A stretch of DNA of 64,000 nucleotides. It comes from JAFGLZ01 sp964390905. Lineage in GTDB: Bacteria > Planctomycetota > Phycisphaerae > UBA1845 > JAFGLZ01. Location: the NCBI GenBank assembly GCA_964390905.1, contig CAYMLO010000008.1:1-64000 (forward strand), given 5' to 3'. Positions 32,586 to 42,049 of this stretch are shown piece after piece (the stretch's first letter is position 1; the number at the start of each line of letters is the position of its first letter). The notes beneath the pieces are model-generated. The model saw nothing but the letters and a program-made list of their open reading frames with translations. It was not told the DNA's origin and did no database searches. A program made the position numbers and the translations under genes.

Positions 32586-34616
32586 TCAATCGGGCCTGCA
32601 CCAGGCCTTGCCTCGCTTCAGAGACCTGCCGATCTGCCAGGCGTGGCCCAACGCCTGAACCCGAAGCGTCACCTCTTGGGAACCGACGGTGTAGCCTTCC
32701 GGCAACGACGCTGACACCTCAGGGGCTTGCGTGCCCCGATAGGGGAGCAGGACGGTGAGATAGGCCGCCGGCACGGGCTGATCGTGTCGCAGCGCGAACG
32801 CGGTTCGCGGTTTTCGCTTGCCGTAGGACCAGCCGAACCAGCCTTCCTCGGTCTTCAGCGTTACGGGGATCGTGGGGGCCGACCAGACCAGGACGTTGGC
32901 ATCGTCGAACTGGGTGGTCACGCGCTTGTGGTCGGCGTCGACGTGGACGTCGCCGGCGGCCATCTGAAAGTGCAGGTCGAGTTTGCCCTTTGCCTGGCCG
33001 ATCGCCTCGTCCAGCAAGACGAAGAACTTCCTTTCGACGAACCAGACGCTGCGACGATGGCGGAGCTTGGGGTAGGACGCGTTCTCGACCACCATCACCA
33101 CGAAGTCGGGCGAGGACTTCCACAGGAGCTGCTCGCCTGCCACCTTGGCGTTCTTGCCGTCCAGCGTGAGGGTCTGGTGGACCTGAGTCTGGCGGTGCCA
33201 GGCCCGGGCCTTCGGATCGTGCCCGTAGGTGTAGTAGCCCGTGTCGGTCATCAGCCATCGTCCGTAGGCGTACAGCTCGAACGTTCCGTTGTCGGGCTGA
33301 TCGTGTCCGGAGATGGCCGGCGGCGAGCAGTGCAGCGCGAGGTAGATCTGTTCGGGGCCCCACTCGGACCGCATGACGTACATGCCGGCCTGCGAGAACG
33401 CGTAGCTGGTTTGCTCGGGCAGCGCACTGCGGTCGAGCCTGGCCCGGGCGGCGTACTTGGGATCGCCCGTGCTCTCGGTCGCGTGCACGAGCTTGGCGTA
33501 GAGCGGCCAGTGCGATCGCCGCTTGGTCGTCGTGATCGATCGGCTGCAGTCTCCGAACATGGGGAGTCCGAGATCGGGCGTGGCCATCCAGAAGACGTAG
33601 TCGTACATCTTGTGAACGCGATCGCGGTATCCGGCCGGTGCCTTGATGCCGACGGTAGCGACGCGTTGGGCGATCTCCTCGGCGTCGCGGAGCACGCCCA
33701 AGTGGTAGCCGCCCGACCACTCGCGCTGCACGCCGTCGGATGTCGTCTGGGCCAGCAGGTTGTCGGTGACGCGTTCCAGGGCCAGCTTCATCCAACGCCT
33801 CGAGTCCTTGAACTCCCGGAACGTGTAGGCGACGTTGACGAACCCGCGCTGTTCGAAGACGGCCTTGTTGTGGACGATGCCCATGGGGATCCGTTCGGTC
33901 TTGACCTGATGGTCGTACAGGCTGGCCAGCAGGATGCCGAGGAACTCCGGCGTGAAGGCCTTGGCGTGGACGAGCGTCTTGAAGGCGGCGCAGATCCGCG
34001 TCGCCCGAATGCCGGTCTGGATGTCCAGCCAGGCGAAGCCGCGCCAGCCCTTGTAGACGGGATGGGTCTTGTTCCGCTGCTCGAGGGGGTGCTTGGCGGT
34101 CCAGTCCGACGTCATCTCGACGAACGCGCGGGCGTACTTGTCGTCGCGCGTGGCCGCGTAGGCCTCCGCCAGCGGGGTCGCCCAATGGAACCGGTAGACG
34201 GCGGCCACCCACTCGATGTCGCCGCGCGGGTCCCATTCCCAGTTGATGTCCTTGCCGTAGTCGGCCTCCTCGTAAGGTCCCCACTGCAGGATGTGCTTGA
34301 CGATCTTGTCGGCCTCATCGAACGCTCCGCTGGGCGCCGGGTTCTTGGCGGGCGGGAGGGGGTACTTCTCGCGGTAGTGGGCCAGCAGGGCCTCGAGCGC
34401 CTTGGCTCGTTTCCCCTGGTCGGCTGCGGTCTTCGCGGCCTCGAGCTCGGGCCCGCTCAGGTCCAGCTTGGCCAAGATGCCCTGGGGCCTCAGCGACCTG
34501 AGCTTGACGTTCCAGCGGCGCGAGTAGGGGACGCGTTTGACTTGGACGATTCCGCCCAAAGCCGTGAACGATAGGAGGCCGGTGACTACGACCACGTAGG
34601 GAGTATGAAGGCCCAT
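32586..34616 (-). CDS. Secreted heparinase II/III-family polysaccharide lyase
   Basis: 676 residues from the ATG at 34616, which has AGGAGC upstream and gives a signal/anchor (MGLHTPYVVVVTGLLSFTALGG). The open frame continues upstream but is not coding. The N-terminal alpha/alpha toroid carries the heparinase_N block NWEWDPRGDIEWVAAVYRFHW, with GVQREWSGGYHLGVLRDAEEI later. The C-terminal beta-sandwich has ISGHDQPDNGTFELYAYG and a TDTGYYTYG stretch, then a conserved Arg and His (HRQTQVHQTLTLDGK). Such lyases cleave uronate-containing glycans by beta-elimination. The exact substrate cannot be read from sequence. It is divergent from the 34737 gene. Confidence 0.85.
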   Translation of the reverse strand: MGLHTPYVVVVTGLLSFTALGGIVQVKRVPYSRRWNVKLRSLRPQGILAKLDLSGPELEAAKTAADQGKRAKALEALLAHYREKYPLPPAKNPAPSGAFDEADKIVKHILQWGPYEEADYGKDINWEWDPRGDIEWVAAVYRFHWATPLAEAYAATRDDKYARAFVEMTSDWTAKHPLEQRNKTHPVYKGWRGFAWLDIQTGIRATRICAAFKTLVHAKAFTPEFLGILLASLYDHQVKTERIPMGIVHNKAVFEQRGFVNVAYTFREFKDSRRWMKLALERVTDNLLAQTTSDGVQREWSGGYHLGVLRDAEEIAQRVATVGIKAPAGYRDRVHKMYDYVFWMATPDLGLPMFGDCSRSITTTKRRSHWPLYAKLVHATESTGDPKYAARARLDRSALPEQTSYAFSQAGMYVMRSEWGPEQIYLALHCSPPAISGHDQPDNGTFELYAYGRWLMTDTGYYTYGHDPKARAWHRQTQVHQTLTLDGKNAKVAGEQLLWKSSPDFVVMVVENASYPKLRHRRSVWFVERKFFVLLDEAIGQAKGKLDLHFQMAAGDVHVDADHKRVTTQFDDANVLVWSAPTIPVTLKTEEGWFGWSYGKRKPRTAFALRHDQPVPAAYLTVLLPYRGTQAPEVSASLPEGYTVGSQEVTLRVQALGHAWQIGRSLKRGKAWCRPD

Positions 34617-34736
34617 CGATTGGCTCCTGTTGTTGGGAAGCCGACAATCATATACGCTTGCCCGCATCTTGTCTGCGCGGGGCGGTTCCCGTTGCGGGCA
34701 GCTCGACGTGTTCTCGTCTTGATGGAGGCGTGGACG

Positions 34737-37700
34737 ATGCGATCGATCCTGCTTGGATGTGTCATCTTCGCGGCGACTGGGATGACCGTGCCGAGACCTG
34801 CGGCGCGTGCGGCGACGGCGCCCAAGTCGCTGGGCGACCTGAGCGGGCCCTGGCAGCTGTTCGTGGACGATCATCTCGTCGCCGAGCGGACCGGTGTCAA
34901 GCGGGTGTACCATCCGTTCAAGAAGCACGCGGGCAACCCGGTCATGAAGGCCGATCGGCCGTGGGAGGGTTCGACGGCCTATGTGTACGGCACGGTGCTG
35001 CCGGCGGAAGACGGGCCGGGATACCGCATGTGGTATCACAGCTGGGCCGGTGAGTATCGGATGCTCTACGCCACCAGCAAGGACGGCATCCGGTGGCACA
35101 AGCCGAACCTGGGTTTCGTGGACTACAAAGGATCGACCCAGAACAACATCCTGCTGCGCCGAACGCGCGAGGACCACAACCCGCAGGTCATCCACACGCC
35201 GTGGGAACCGGCCCCGCAGCGCCGCTACAAGCTCATCAACTTCGAGTACGGGCGCACGCCGCCGCACTACACCGTCACCGGGTATCTGGGGGCGTACTCG
35301 CCCGACGGTGTCCGTTGGACGCCCATCGGAACAAAGCCCGTGCTCCGCGATTCGCCCGGCGACGTGGGCAACTTCGTCTGGGATCCACACACGAAGCGGT
35401 ACTTGGGTTATCCCAAGAAGTTCACGACGGTCCGGGGGGCGCGTCGTCGGTGCGTGGGCTACAGCGACACGGCGACGTTCGAGTCATGGCCCGAGACGAC
35501 GATGGTGCTGATCCCGGACGCGTATGACGATCGCTGGGTGAAGGGCGGTGGGCAGCGGACGGACTTCTACGGCCTGTGCGGGTTCGCGTACGAGTCGATG
35601 TACATCGGTTTCTTGTGGGTCTTCCCAATTACCAACGGCAAGAACGACGGGCCGATCTTCGTTGAGCTCGTCAGCAGCCACGACGGTCTGAGCTGGGTCC
35701 GTCAGGAATCGCCCCGCCCGCCGATTCTCCCGCTGGGTCCTGACGGGAGTTGGGACGACGGCATGCTGTTTACGACCAGCCATCCCCTCGTCGAGGGCGA
35801 TACGATCAAGCTGTACTACGGCGGGTTCGACAAGACGCACGGCGCGTCGCAGGGCAAGGCCGGCATCGGGTTGGCGACGCTCCGCAAGGACGGGTTCGCC
35901 TCGCTCGACGCGGGTGCGAGCCCGGGCACGGTCACGATCAAGCAGCTTGCGGGGGCGCGCGGTCCGTTGCGCGTGAACTACAAGACGGCAGGCGGGTGGG
36001 TCAAGGTCGAGGTGCTGGATGGCGGCGGCAAGGTCGTGCCCGGCTACGCTCGGGAGGACTGCCGGCCACTGGCAGGTGACAGCGTCGATGGGACCGTGAC
36101 GTGGAAGGGACGGGACGGGCTGCCGGAGGGAACGTCGCCGCTGCAGCTGCGGTTTGTGCTGAAGGACGCGTCGCTCTACTCGTTTGCGGCCGGCGATTCG
36201 GTCGAGGCGTTGCACCACGACGATGGCATCTTGTACACGTTCGAGGGGGATCGGGGGGCGACGGCCGCCGACACGTGGTTGTTCGACGGGGCGCAGAACG
36301 CGACGTTTCACCATGCGGTGTCCGTCAACACCGACAAGGCCAACGCGGCGTTCGGGTCTGCGTGCGTCGAGTTGAGGGGCAAGGGCGGGCCGTCCAAATG
36401 GAACACGCTGCAGATCCGCGGCACGTCGCAGTTGGGCCCGGCGTTCACGCTGTCGGCCATGGTGAAGTACAAGAACACGGGCTTCACGCGGCTGTTCACG
36501 AGCTACCGCGGCGGCGGGCCGGCGCTGACGACGGAGCTGGTCTTCGATTTCGATCCGAGCGCCGAGATGATCGGCGGGCTGCGAGCGGTGGTGAACGGTG
36601 AGACCGTCGAGTCCATGGTCGACGGGCTCGCGACCGACGGGGCGTACCATCATGTCGCGATGACGTACGCGAATGGGCAGGTGAAGCTGTACTACGACGG
36701 CCAGGAAATCGGCGGCGGCGAGCTCGTGCCCGGTCCGGTCCTGTTGGCCAACGACCTGCGTTTCGGGGAGGACGTCGGGGGCAGCGCCAATGAGCAGTTC
36801 CGCGGGTTCGCCGATGAGATCTTGGTCCTGAAACGCGCGCTGACCGCGGAGGAGATCAAGACGCTGGCTGGCAAGGGGGCCGGGGTGCTTCTGGCGCGAC
36901 CCCCGACGAGACGGCCGATCCGTCCGCTGCAAGCGTGCCCGAGCCGCGTTCGACACATCGGCTCGCGGCTGGAGTTGTTCGTCGATGACTACCTGATCGA
37001 GGCGCTGAAGGGCACGCGTCTCGAGATGCACCGGCCCCAGCCGGCCGAGATTTCGGTGAAGTTCGATCAGCCTTGGGAAGGCAGGCATGCCGGCTATACC
37101 ACGGTCATCAAGGACGGCGACACGTACCGGTTGTACTATCGCGGTCTGCCGGGCACGGGGACGAAGGACGGCACGGAGGCCGAGTGCACCTGCTACGCCG
37201 AGAGCCGCGACGGGATCCACTGGACCAAGCCGGAGCTGGGCCTCTTCGAGCGGAGCGGCACGCGGCAGAACAACGTGATCCTGGCGGGCATGAAGCCGTG
37301 CTCGCACAACTTCAGTCCGTTCATCGACACGCGGCCCGGGGTGCCGCTCGCCGAACGGTACAAGGCGTTGGCGGGGCTGGCTCCCGGCGGCCTGATCGCA
37401 TTCGTCTCGGCCGATGGCATCCGGTGGAAGAAGCTGCGGGACAAGCCGGTCATTACCCGGGGCGCGTTCGATTCGCAGAACGTCGCGTTCTACTCCGAGC
37501 ATGAGAAGCGCTACGTGTGCTACCTGCGAACCTGGATCGGTGGGGTGCGGTGGATCAGTCGATGCACGTCGAAGGATTTCCTGCGCTGGACCTACCCCCG
37601 CCCGATGAAGTTCGGCGACGCGCCCCGCGAGCACCTGTACACCAACCAGACGCGGCCCTACTACCGCGCGCCGCACCTCTACATCGCGACGGCTGCCCGG

Positions 37701-38318
37701 TTCTTGCCCGGACGGCGGGTCCTGACCGACGCCCAGGTCAAGCAGCTCGGCATCGATCCCAAGCACTGGCTCAAGAACGACACCTCGGAGGTCGTCCTGC
37801 TGACGAGCCGCGGCGGCTTGCGCTATGACCGCACGTTTCTCGAGGCGTTCGTGCGGCCCGGGATCGGCCTGAGCAACTGGACCAGTCGGTCGAACTACCC
37901 GACGCTGGGCGTGGTCCCGACCGGACCGACGGAGATGTCGATGTACGTGCGTCGCGACAACGGGCAGCCGTCGCACCATCTTCGTCGCTACACGCTGCGG
38001 ATCGACGGGTTCGCCTCGGTGCACGCGCCGTACGCCGGCGGGGAGATGCTGACCCGCCTCCTGACGTTTTCGGGCAAGCAATTGGTCCTCAACTACGCCA
38101 CCTCCGCCCCCGGCGGGATCCGGGTCGAGATCCAGGACGAGGCCGGCCGCCCCATCGCTGGCCATGCGCTCGCCGACGCGATCGAGATCGTCGGCGATCA
38201 GATCGAGCGCGTGGTCTCGTGGAAGGGCGGCTCGGACGTGAGCAAGCTGTCCGGCAAGCCCGTCCGCCTGCGGTTTGTGATGAAGGACGCGGATCTGTAC
38301 GCCATTCGTTTCCGGTGA
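34737..38318 (+). CDS. Secreted tandem five-bladed-propeller (GH32/43-like) protein with internal LamG domain
   Basis: 1193 residues from the ATG at 34737 (GGAGG 8 bp upstream), with a signal peptide of about 25. The protein is an internal duplication. Unit A (about 35-480) and unit B (about 735-1190) each begin with LFVDDxL (QLFVDDHLVAERTG and ELFVDDYLIEALKG) and contain a PWEG box, YAxSxDGIxWxKPxLG and QNNxxL. Each ends in a beta domain with VxWKG...LRFVxKDAxLY. A LamG/concanavalin domain (about 500-715) sits between them. The propeller class includes sucrases and arabinanases, but the three acidic catalytic residues were not located. It probably acts on the glycans opened by the divergent lyase. 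Confidence 0.75.
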   Translation: MRSILLGCVIFAATGMTVPRPAARAATAPKSLGDLSGPWQLFVDDHLVAERTGVKRVYHPFKKHAGNPVMKADRPWEGSTAYVYGTVLPAEDGPGYRMWYHSWAGEYRMLYATSKDGIRWHKPNLGFVDYKGSTQNNILLRRTREDHNPQVIHTPWEPAPQRRYKLINFEYGRTPPHYTVTGYLGAYSPDGVRWTPIGTKPVLRDSPGDVGNFVWDPHTKRYLGYPKKFTTVRGARRRCVGYSDTATFESWPETTMVLIPDAYDDRWVKGGGQRTDFYGLCGFAYESMYIGFLWVFPITNGKNDGPIFVELVSSHDGLSWVRQESPRPPILPLGPDGSWDDGMLFTTSHPLVEGDTIKLYYGGFDKTHGASQGKAGIGLATLRKDGFASLDAGASPGTVTIKQLAGARGPLRVNYKTAGGWVKVEVLDGGGKVVPGYAREDCRPLAGDSVDGTVTWKGRDGLPEGTSPLQLRFVLKDASLYSFAAGDSVEALHHDDGILYTFEGDRGATAADTWLFDGAQNATFHHAVSVNTDKANAAFGSACVELRGKGGPSKWNTLQIRGTSQLGPAFTLSAMVKYKNTGFTRLFTSYRGGGPALTTELVFDFDPSAEMIGGLRAVVNGETVESMVDGLATDGAYHHVAMTYANGQVKLYYDGQEIGGGELVPGPVLLANDLRFGEDVGGSANEQFRGFADEILVLKRALTAEEIKTLAGKGAGVLLARPPTRRPIRPLQACPSRVRHIGSRLELFVDDYLIEALKGTRLEMHRPQPAEISVKFDQPWEGRHAGYTTVIKDGDTYRLYYRGLPGTGTKDGTEAECTCYAESRDGIHWTKPELGLFERSGTRQNNVILAGMKPCSHNFSPFIDTRPGVPLAERYKALAGLAPGGLIAFVSADGIRWKKLRDKPVITRGAFDSQNVAFYSEHEKRYVCYLRTWIGGVRWISRCTSKDFLRWTYPRPMKFGDAPREHLYTNQTRPYYRAPHLYIATAARFLPGRRVLTDAQVKQLGIDPKHWLKNDTSEVVLLTSRGGLRYDRTFLEAFVRPGIGLSNWTSRSNYPTLGVVPTGPTEMSMYVRRDNGQPSHHLRRYTLRIDGFASVHAPYAGGEMLTRLLTFSGKQLVLNYATSAPGGIRVEIQDEAGRPIAGHALADAIEIVGDQIERVVSWKGGSDVSKLSGKPVRLRFVMKDADLYAIRFR

Positions 38319-38467
38319 GGACCTCTTCCGTGGTTCGACGGTGATCGGATCTCCGGTGGCTTCGCACCTCCCATCGACACACGGCGGGTCAGGGCCTACA
38401 GTAACTGAGAGCCAGAAGTCTGGGGTCAGGGCGTCGGCGACCTGGTGTCCTTGAGGAAAGCGGGCCG

Positions 38468-40975
38468 ATGAGGCCGCATTTGCGGATTCCCTTGTTGACC
38501 GTTGTCGTTGCGGTGGTGTTGTTTTGCGCGTCCGCGCGCGCGTTGGCGGAAAGCAGCGCTGGCGCGTCGAAGCCGGCGGATGCCCTGACCGGGTGGATTG
38601 ATCGTCTCCAGCGGAATCTCAAAGCCCGGGCGGCGGCAAGAGAGGGTGAGGCGCCGCTGCATGAGGCGGCCCGGCGGGGGGATGTCGAGAAGGTCAGGCG
38701 GTACCTCACCAAGGGCGCGGACCCCAACGCGAAGGACAAGAAGGGGCAAACGCCGCTCCACCTCGCCGTCGACCGCGGGCACGGGGGCGTCGCCAGGCTG
38801 TTGCTGGCCGGCGGCGCGGACGTCGATGCCCCAGATGCGCTCGGCCAGACGCCGCTGTACCGTATGGTCGAGCGGGGGCGCGGCGGGATGGTTGCGCTGC
38901 TGCTCGAGTCCGGCGCCGACGTTGAGACGCGGACGGACAAGAAGCTGTCGCCGTTGTATGCGGCTGCCTACAGGGGGCACGTGGACCTCATCGAACGGCT
39001 GATCGACGCCGGTGCGGAGGTCAATGCCCGGATTGCGTGTCGCCGGACCGCCTTGTTCGGGGCCGTGGAGCAGGGCCAGCCCAAATCAGCGGAAGTCTTG
39101 CTGGCCCACGGGGCGGACGCCAACGTCAAGTCCGTTCACAAGCTGCCGCAGCGGCCGATTCACGTGGCCGTGCTGAGCGGGCATCTCGAGACGGCGAAGC
39201 GCCTCTTGGCCCACGGTGCGGACGTCAACGCGCGGGCCGTCTACGGCATGACGCCCCTCTACATCACCACGGTGGCCGGCGAGGACAAGATGGCGGCCAT
39301 GCTTCGGGCGCACGGCGCGGATGATTCGATCGGGAACGTCTCCGGCCAGACCCCGGCCCGGGCTGCTGCCCTCATGCGGCACAGAAAGACGAAGCAGCTG
39401 GTGCCCGCCACCAAACGGGCGAAGCTGTTCGACCCCCGTGCGATCGTGGTCTTGCTGTATCTCGGAAAGACGCCGTGGGGGTGGCGGTTCAAGGGTGCCC
39501 GGGTGGCCTTTGCGATTGGCGACGGGTCGCTGGTCGCGACGGCGGCCCATTGCGTCGACGACTTCGGCGAAGATCCCGAGCGGGCGATGCTGGTTCGCCC
39601 GCTCCTGATCAGTCCGTACTGCGGTGATGTCTTCGAGGCCGAGATCGTCGCCACCGACGAGGAAGCGGACGTGGCCATCCTCCGTCCGTCGTGGGGGCCG
39701 CATCCTGCCCTGCCCTTGGCAACGACGCAGGAGCTGTCCGAGGCGAGGCGCATCTTGATCGCGGGCTATCCAGCCACGAGGAAGGATGAGGGCGTCCTTC
39801 GGGTGTCGCGGAACGTGTTCTGCGAGGAATTCGACATCCTCGAGCTGGACCCGAAGGGGGGAGATGATGGCATTACGGTGGGCGGGGCCAGGTATGCCGG
39901 ACCGGGCTGGAGCGGGTCGGCCATGATTCTGTCGCGCAGCGGGAAGGCGGCCGGCGTCTTCGGCAATCGGGCGTACTGCAGGTACGGCGATGTCGTGCTG
40001 CTGTACAACCTGATGGGATGCGGGGTCGGGTCGATCCGGTCGTTGCTCGCCGAGAAGGGCCTGCCCGCGGACAGCGTTCCGGAGGTTGCCGCAGCCCAGC
40101 AGCCGCGCGACGCGCGCTGGGTGTTCGAGACCGTGATGGATCATGTGGAAGCCTTCATGAACCGCAAGACCGACAGGAAGCTCTCTACGGCGGAGGAATT
40201 CGTTCGGCGGCGGCCACGGTCCGTACGGGCCCGGTTGTTCCTGGCCGCGGCGGCGTATGTGAGGCACATGGCCGACCGCTCGGACCGGAAAGCCAAGGAT
40301 CTTGCGGAGGCAAGCTTCCAAGAAGCACTGAAGTTGGATCCCAACCATGCCGAGGCCCATGCCGTCTACGGTGAGTTCCTGATGACCATGAAGCGGCCCG
40401 AGGCGGCGCGGGTCGAGCTCGAACGGGCCCTGGAGATCGAGCCGGATCAACCGTTTGCCCAGGTGAGTCTGTTGGGCGTGTTGGCCAAGCAGGACCCAAT
40501 CCGTGCCGTGGCCCTGGGCCGGAAACTGGTGGAGAGGTCGCCGAAGAACGCGGATTACTGGACCCGATTTGCGTACGCCCTATGCGAGGCGGACAAGCAC
40601 GAGGAGGCGGCCGAGGCGGCACAGACGGCGGCGAAGATCCGACCGGAGGCACGGTATAACGTGCGGCTTGCCAGGGTGCTGGCCCATGCTGGTCGGCTGG
40701 ACGAGGCGGAGCGCATTTACGTCAAGTGGCGCGATGCTTCCCCCCGCAGCCCCGTTCGATGGTATACGTACGCGCGGTTCCTGATCGAGCGCCGCCCGGC
40801 GCGGGTTGCTGAGGCCCGCGAGGCGCTCCAGAAGGCGGCATCCCTGAATCGTCCGCCGGTCGTTCCGCCGGAGGACCTCGAGGAGCTGCGGGAGAAACTG
40901 CGCGACAAGGCGCGGGCGGTTCCCCCCGAGCCGGGCCGTCCCCGGCCCGGCCCCCGCCGCACGCGGCGGGGCTAG
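38468..40975 (+). CDS. Secreted ankyrin-trypsin-like protease-TPR chimera
   Basis: 835 residues with a signal peptide (cleavage ALA-ES near 28); GAGGAAAG precedes the ATG. The order is seven or so ankyrin repeats (about 60-310, e.g. GQTPLHLAVDRGHGGVARLLLAGGADVDA), a trypsin-like domain, then C-terminal TPRs (about 590-800). The protease keeps the triad context: His in VATAAHCVDD (about 361), Asp in EEADVAILRP (about 401) and Ser in GPGWSGSAMI (about 482). I do not know this architecture. The ankyrins may present targets and the TPRs bind partners. The last 17 codons are a GC-rich repeat (40927-40972). Confidence 0.8.
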   Translation: MRPHLRIPLLTVVVAVVLFCASARALAESSAGASKPADALTGWIDRLQRNLKARAAAREGEAPLHEAARRGDVEKVRRYLTKGADPNAKDKKGQTPLHLAVDRGHGGVARLLLAGGADVDAPDALGQTPLYRMVERGRGGMVALLLESGADVETRTDKKLSPLYAAAYRGHVDLIERLIDAGAEVNARIACRRTALFGAVEQGQPKSAEVLLAHGADANVKSVHKLPQRPIHVAVLSGHLETAKRLLAHGADVNARAVYGMTPLYITTVAGEDKMAAMLRAHGADDSIGNVSGQTPARAAALMRHRKTKQLVPATKRAKLFDPRAIVVLLYLGKTPWGWRFKGARVAFAIGDGSLVATAAHCVDDFGEDPERAMLVRPLLISPYCGDVFEAEIVATDEEADVAILRPSWGPHPALPLATTQELSEARRILIAGYPATRKDEGVLRVSRNVFCEEFDILELDPKGGDDGITVGGARYAGPGWSGSAMILSRSGKAAGVFGNRAYCRYGDVVLLYNLMGCGVGSIRSLLAEKGLPADSVPEVAAAQQPRDARWVFETVMDHVEAFMNRKTDRKLSTAEEFVRRRPRSVRARLFLAAAAYVRHMADRSDRKAKDLAEASFQEALKLDPNHAEAHAVYGEFLMTMKRPEAARVELERALEIEPDQPFAQVSLLGVLAKQDPIRAVALGRKLVERSPKNADYWTRFAYALCEADKHEEAAEAAQTAAKIRPEARYNVRLARVLAHAGRLDEAERIYVKWRDASPRSPVRWYTYARFLIERRPARVAEAREALQKAASLNRPPVVPPEDLEELREKLRDKARAVPPEPGRPRPGPRRTRRG
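40927..40972. repeat. GC-hairpin repeat forming the C-terminal codons of the chimera gene
   Basis: Bases 40927-40951 match the left arm of the rpsF-ssb hairpin (19999-20023) with one change. A second hairpin follows, CCCCGCCGC-AC-GCGGCGGGG (40953-40972). The stop codon comes immediately after, so the repeat is translated into a Pro/Arg/Gly tail. Confidence 0.8.
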
Positions 40976-41033
40976 ACGGTGCTCGGTAGAAGTGCAAGAA
41001 CCGACGGGGAGGCGCATAGGCGAGGAGAGACAC

Positions 41034-42017
41034 ATGAGCGACCCGATTCGATGCGGACTGCTGGGAGTCGGTCATGGGCATACGCTGGGCAAGCTCGAGG
41101 CGCTGCGTGGGTCGGACGACTACGAGTTCGTCGGCGTGTGCGAACCGGACGCGGCGATCCGGTCGCAATGGGAGAGCGACGAGCGCCTGGCGGGGGTGAA
41201 GTGGCTGGCGCAGGACGAGCTCCTGGGCGACGAGACGGTGTCGATGGTGGCCGTGGAGAGCACCGTGCCCCGGTTGTTGCCGCTGGGCCGGGCCGCCATC
41301 GACGCGGGCAAGCACATCCACCTCGACAAGCCGGCCGGCACGTCGCTGGCGGAGTTTCGGTCGCTGCTGGACGAGGCGGCGCGTCGAGATCTGATCGTCC
41401 AGATGGGGTACATGTTCCGCTACAACCCCGGGTTCGATTTCATCCGGCGTGCCGTCGACGGGGGTTGGCTCGGCCACGTGTACGCCATCCACGGGAGCAT
41501 GTGCACCGACATCTCCCCGACGGCCAGGCAGGAGCTTGCGTTTCATCCGGGCGGGATGATGCTCGAGTTGGGGGGGCACCTGCTGGACATGATCGTTCTG
41601 CTGCTGGGCGTTCCGTCGAAGGTGACCCCGTTCCTACGGCACGACGCGGACGCGGCCGACGCGCTGAACGACAACACGCTGGCGGTGTTCGAGTACGACC
41701 GGGCGATGGCCGTTATCGATACGGTGGCCATGGAGGCCGAAGCGTTCGCAAGGCGTCGGTTCAAGGTCTGCGGGACGCGCGGCACGATCATCCTCGAGCC
41801 GCACGAGCCGCCGGCGATCCAGTTGTGCCTTCGCGAACCGGTTGGGGGATTCCAGGCAGGTTGGCAGGCCGTGCCCATCGAGGATGCGCCGCGGTACGTG
41901 GGCGACGTGGCGGACCTGGCCAGATGTATCCGGGGTGAAGCAACGTTCGGCTATTCCAAGGAGCACGACTTCGGCGTTCAGCAGACGCTGTTGCGGGCGA
42001 GCGGAATCGATGCTTGA
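41034..42017 (+). CDS. Gfo/Idh/MocA-family NAD(P)-dependent oxidoreductase
   Basis: 327 residues from the ATG at 41034 (GAGGAGAGA upstream). The Rossmann domain is RCGLLGVGHGHTLGKLEAL, with IHLDKPAGTSLAEF carrying the catalytic Lys of the family's K-P motif. The C-terminal alpha/beta domain has GGHLLDMIVLLLG, where the conserved His of this family sits. Members oxidise or reduce sugars, inositols and their derivatives. It starts 59 bp after the chimera gene and runs with the next three genes on the same strand, so it probably takes part in catabolism of a released sugar. Confidence 0.88.
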   Translation: MSDPIRCGLLGVGHGHTLGKLEALRGSDDYEFVGVCEPDAAIRSQWESDERLAGVKWLAQDELLGDETVSMVAVESTVPRLLPLGRAAIDAGKHIHLDKPAGTSLAEFRSLLDEAARRDLIVQMGYMFRYNPGFDFIRRAVDGGWLGHVYAIHGSMCTDISPTARQELAFHPGGMMLELGGHLLDMIVLLLGVPSKVTPFLRHDADAADALNDNTLAVFEYDRAMAVIDTVAMEAEAFARRRFKVCGTRGTIILEPHEPPAIQLCLREPVGGFQAGWQAVPIEDAPRYVGDVADLARCIRGEATFGYSKEHDFGVQQTLLRASGIDA

Positions 42018-42049
42018 CCGAGCCGGATTGCGTGCGAGGTAGGTGAGAC

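Noticed and set aside
34617..35390. Upstream extension of the heparinase frame
   Set aside because: It overlaps the divergent propeller gene's signal peptide and lacks lyase similarity. The ATG at 34616 has a ribosome-binding site and a signal sequence.
35484..38165. A very long open frame on the minus strand (893 codons) opposite the tandem propeller gene
   Set aside because: It has no ribosome-binding site, no known domain and a His/Arg/Val/Leu-rich content typical of antisense frames in GC-rich genes. The plus strand has clear domains.
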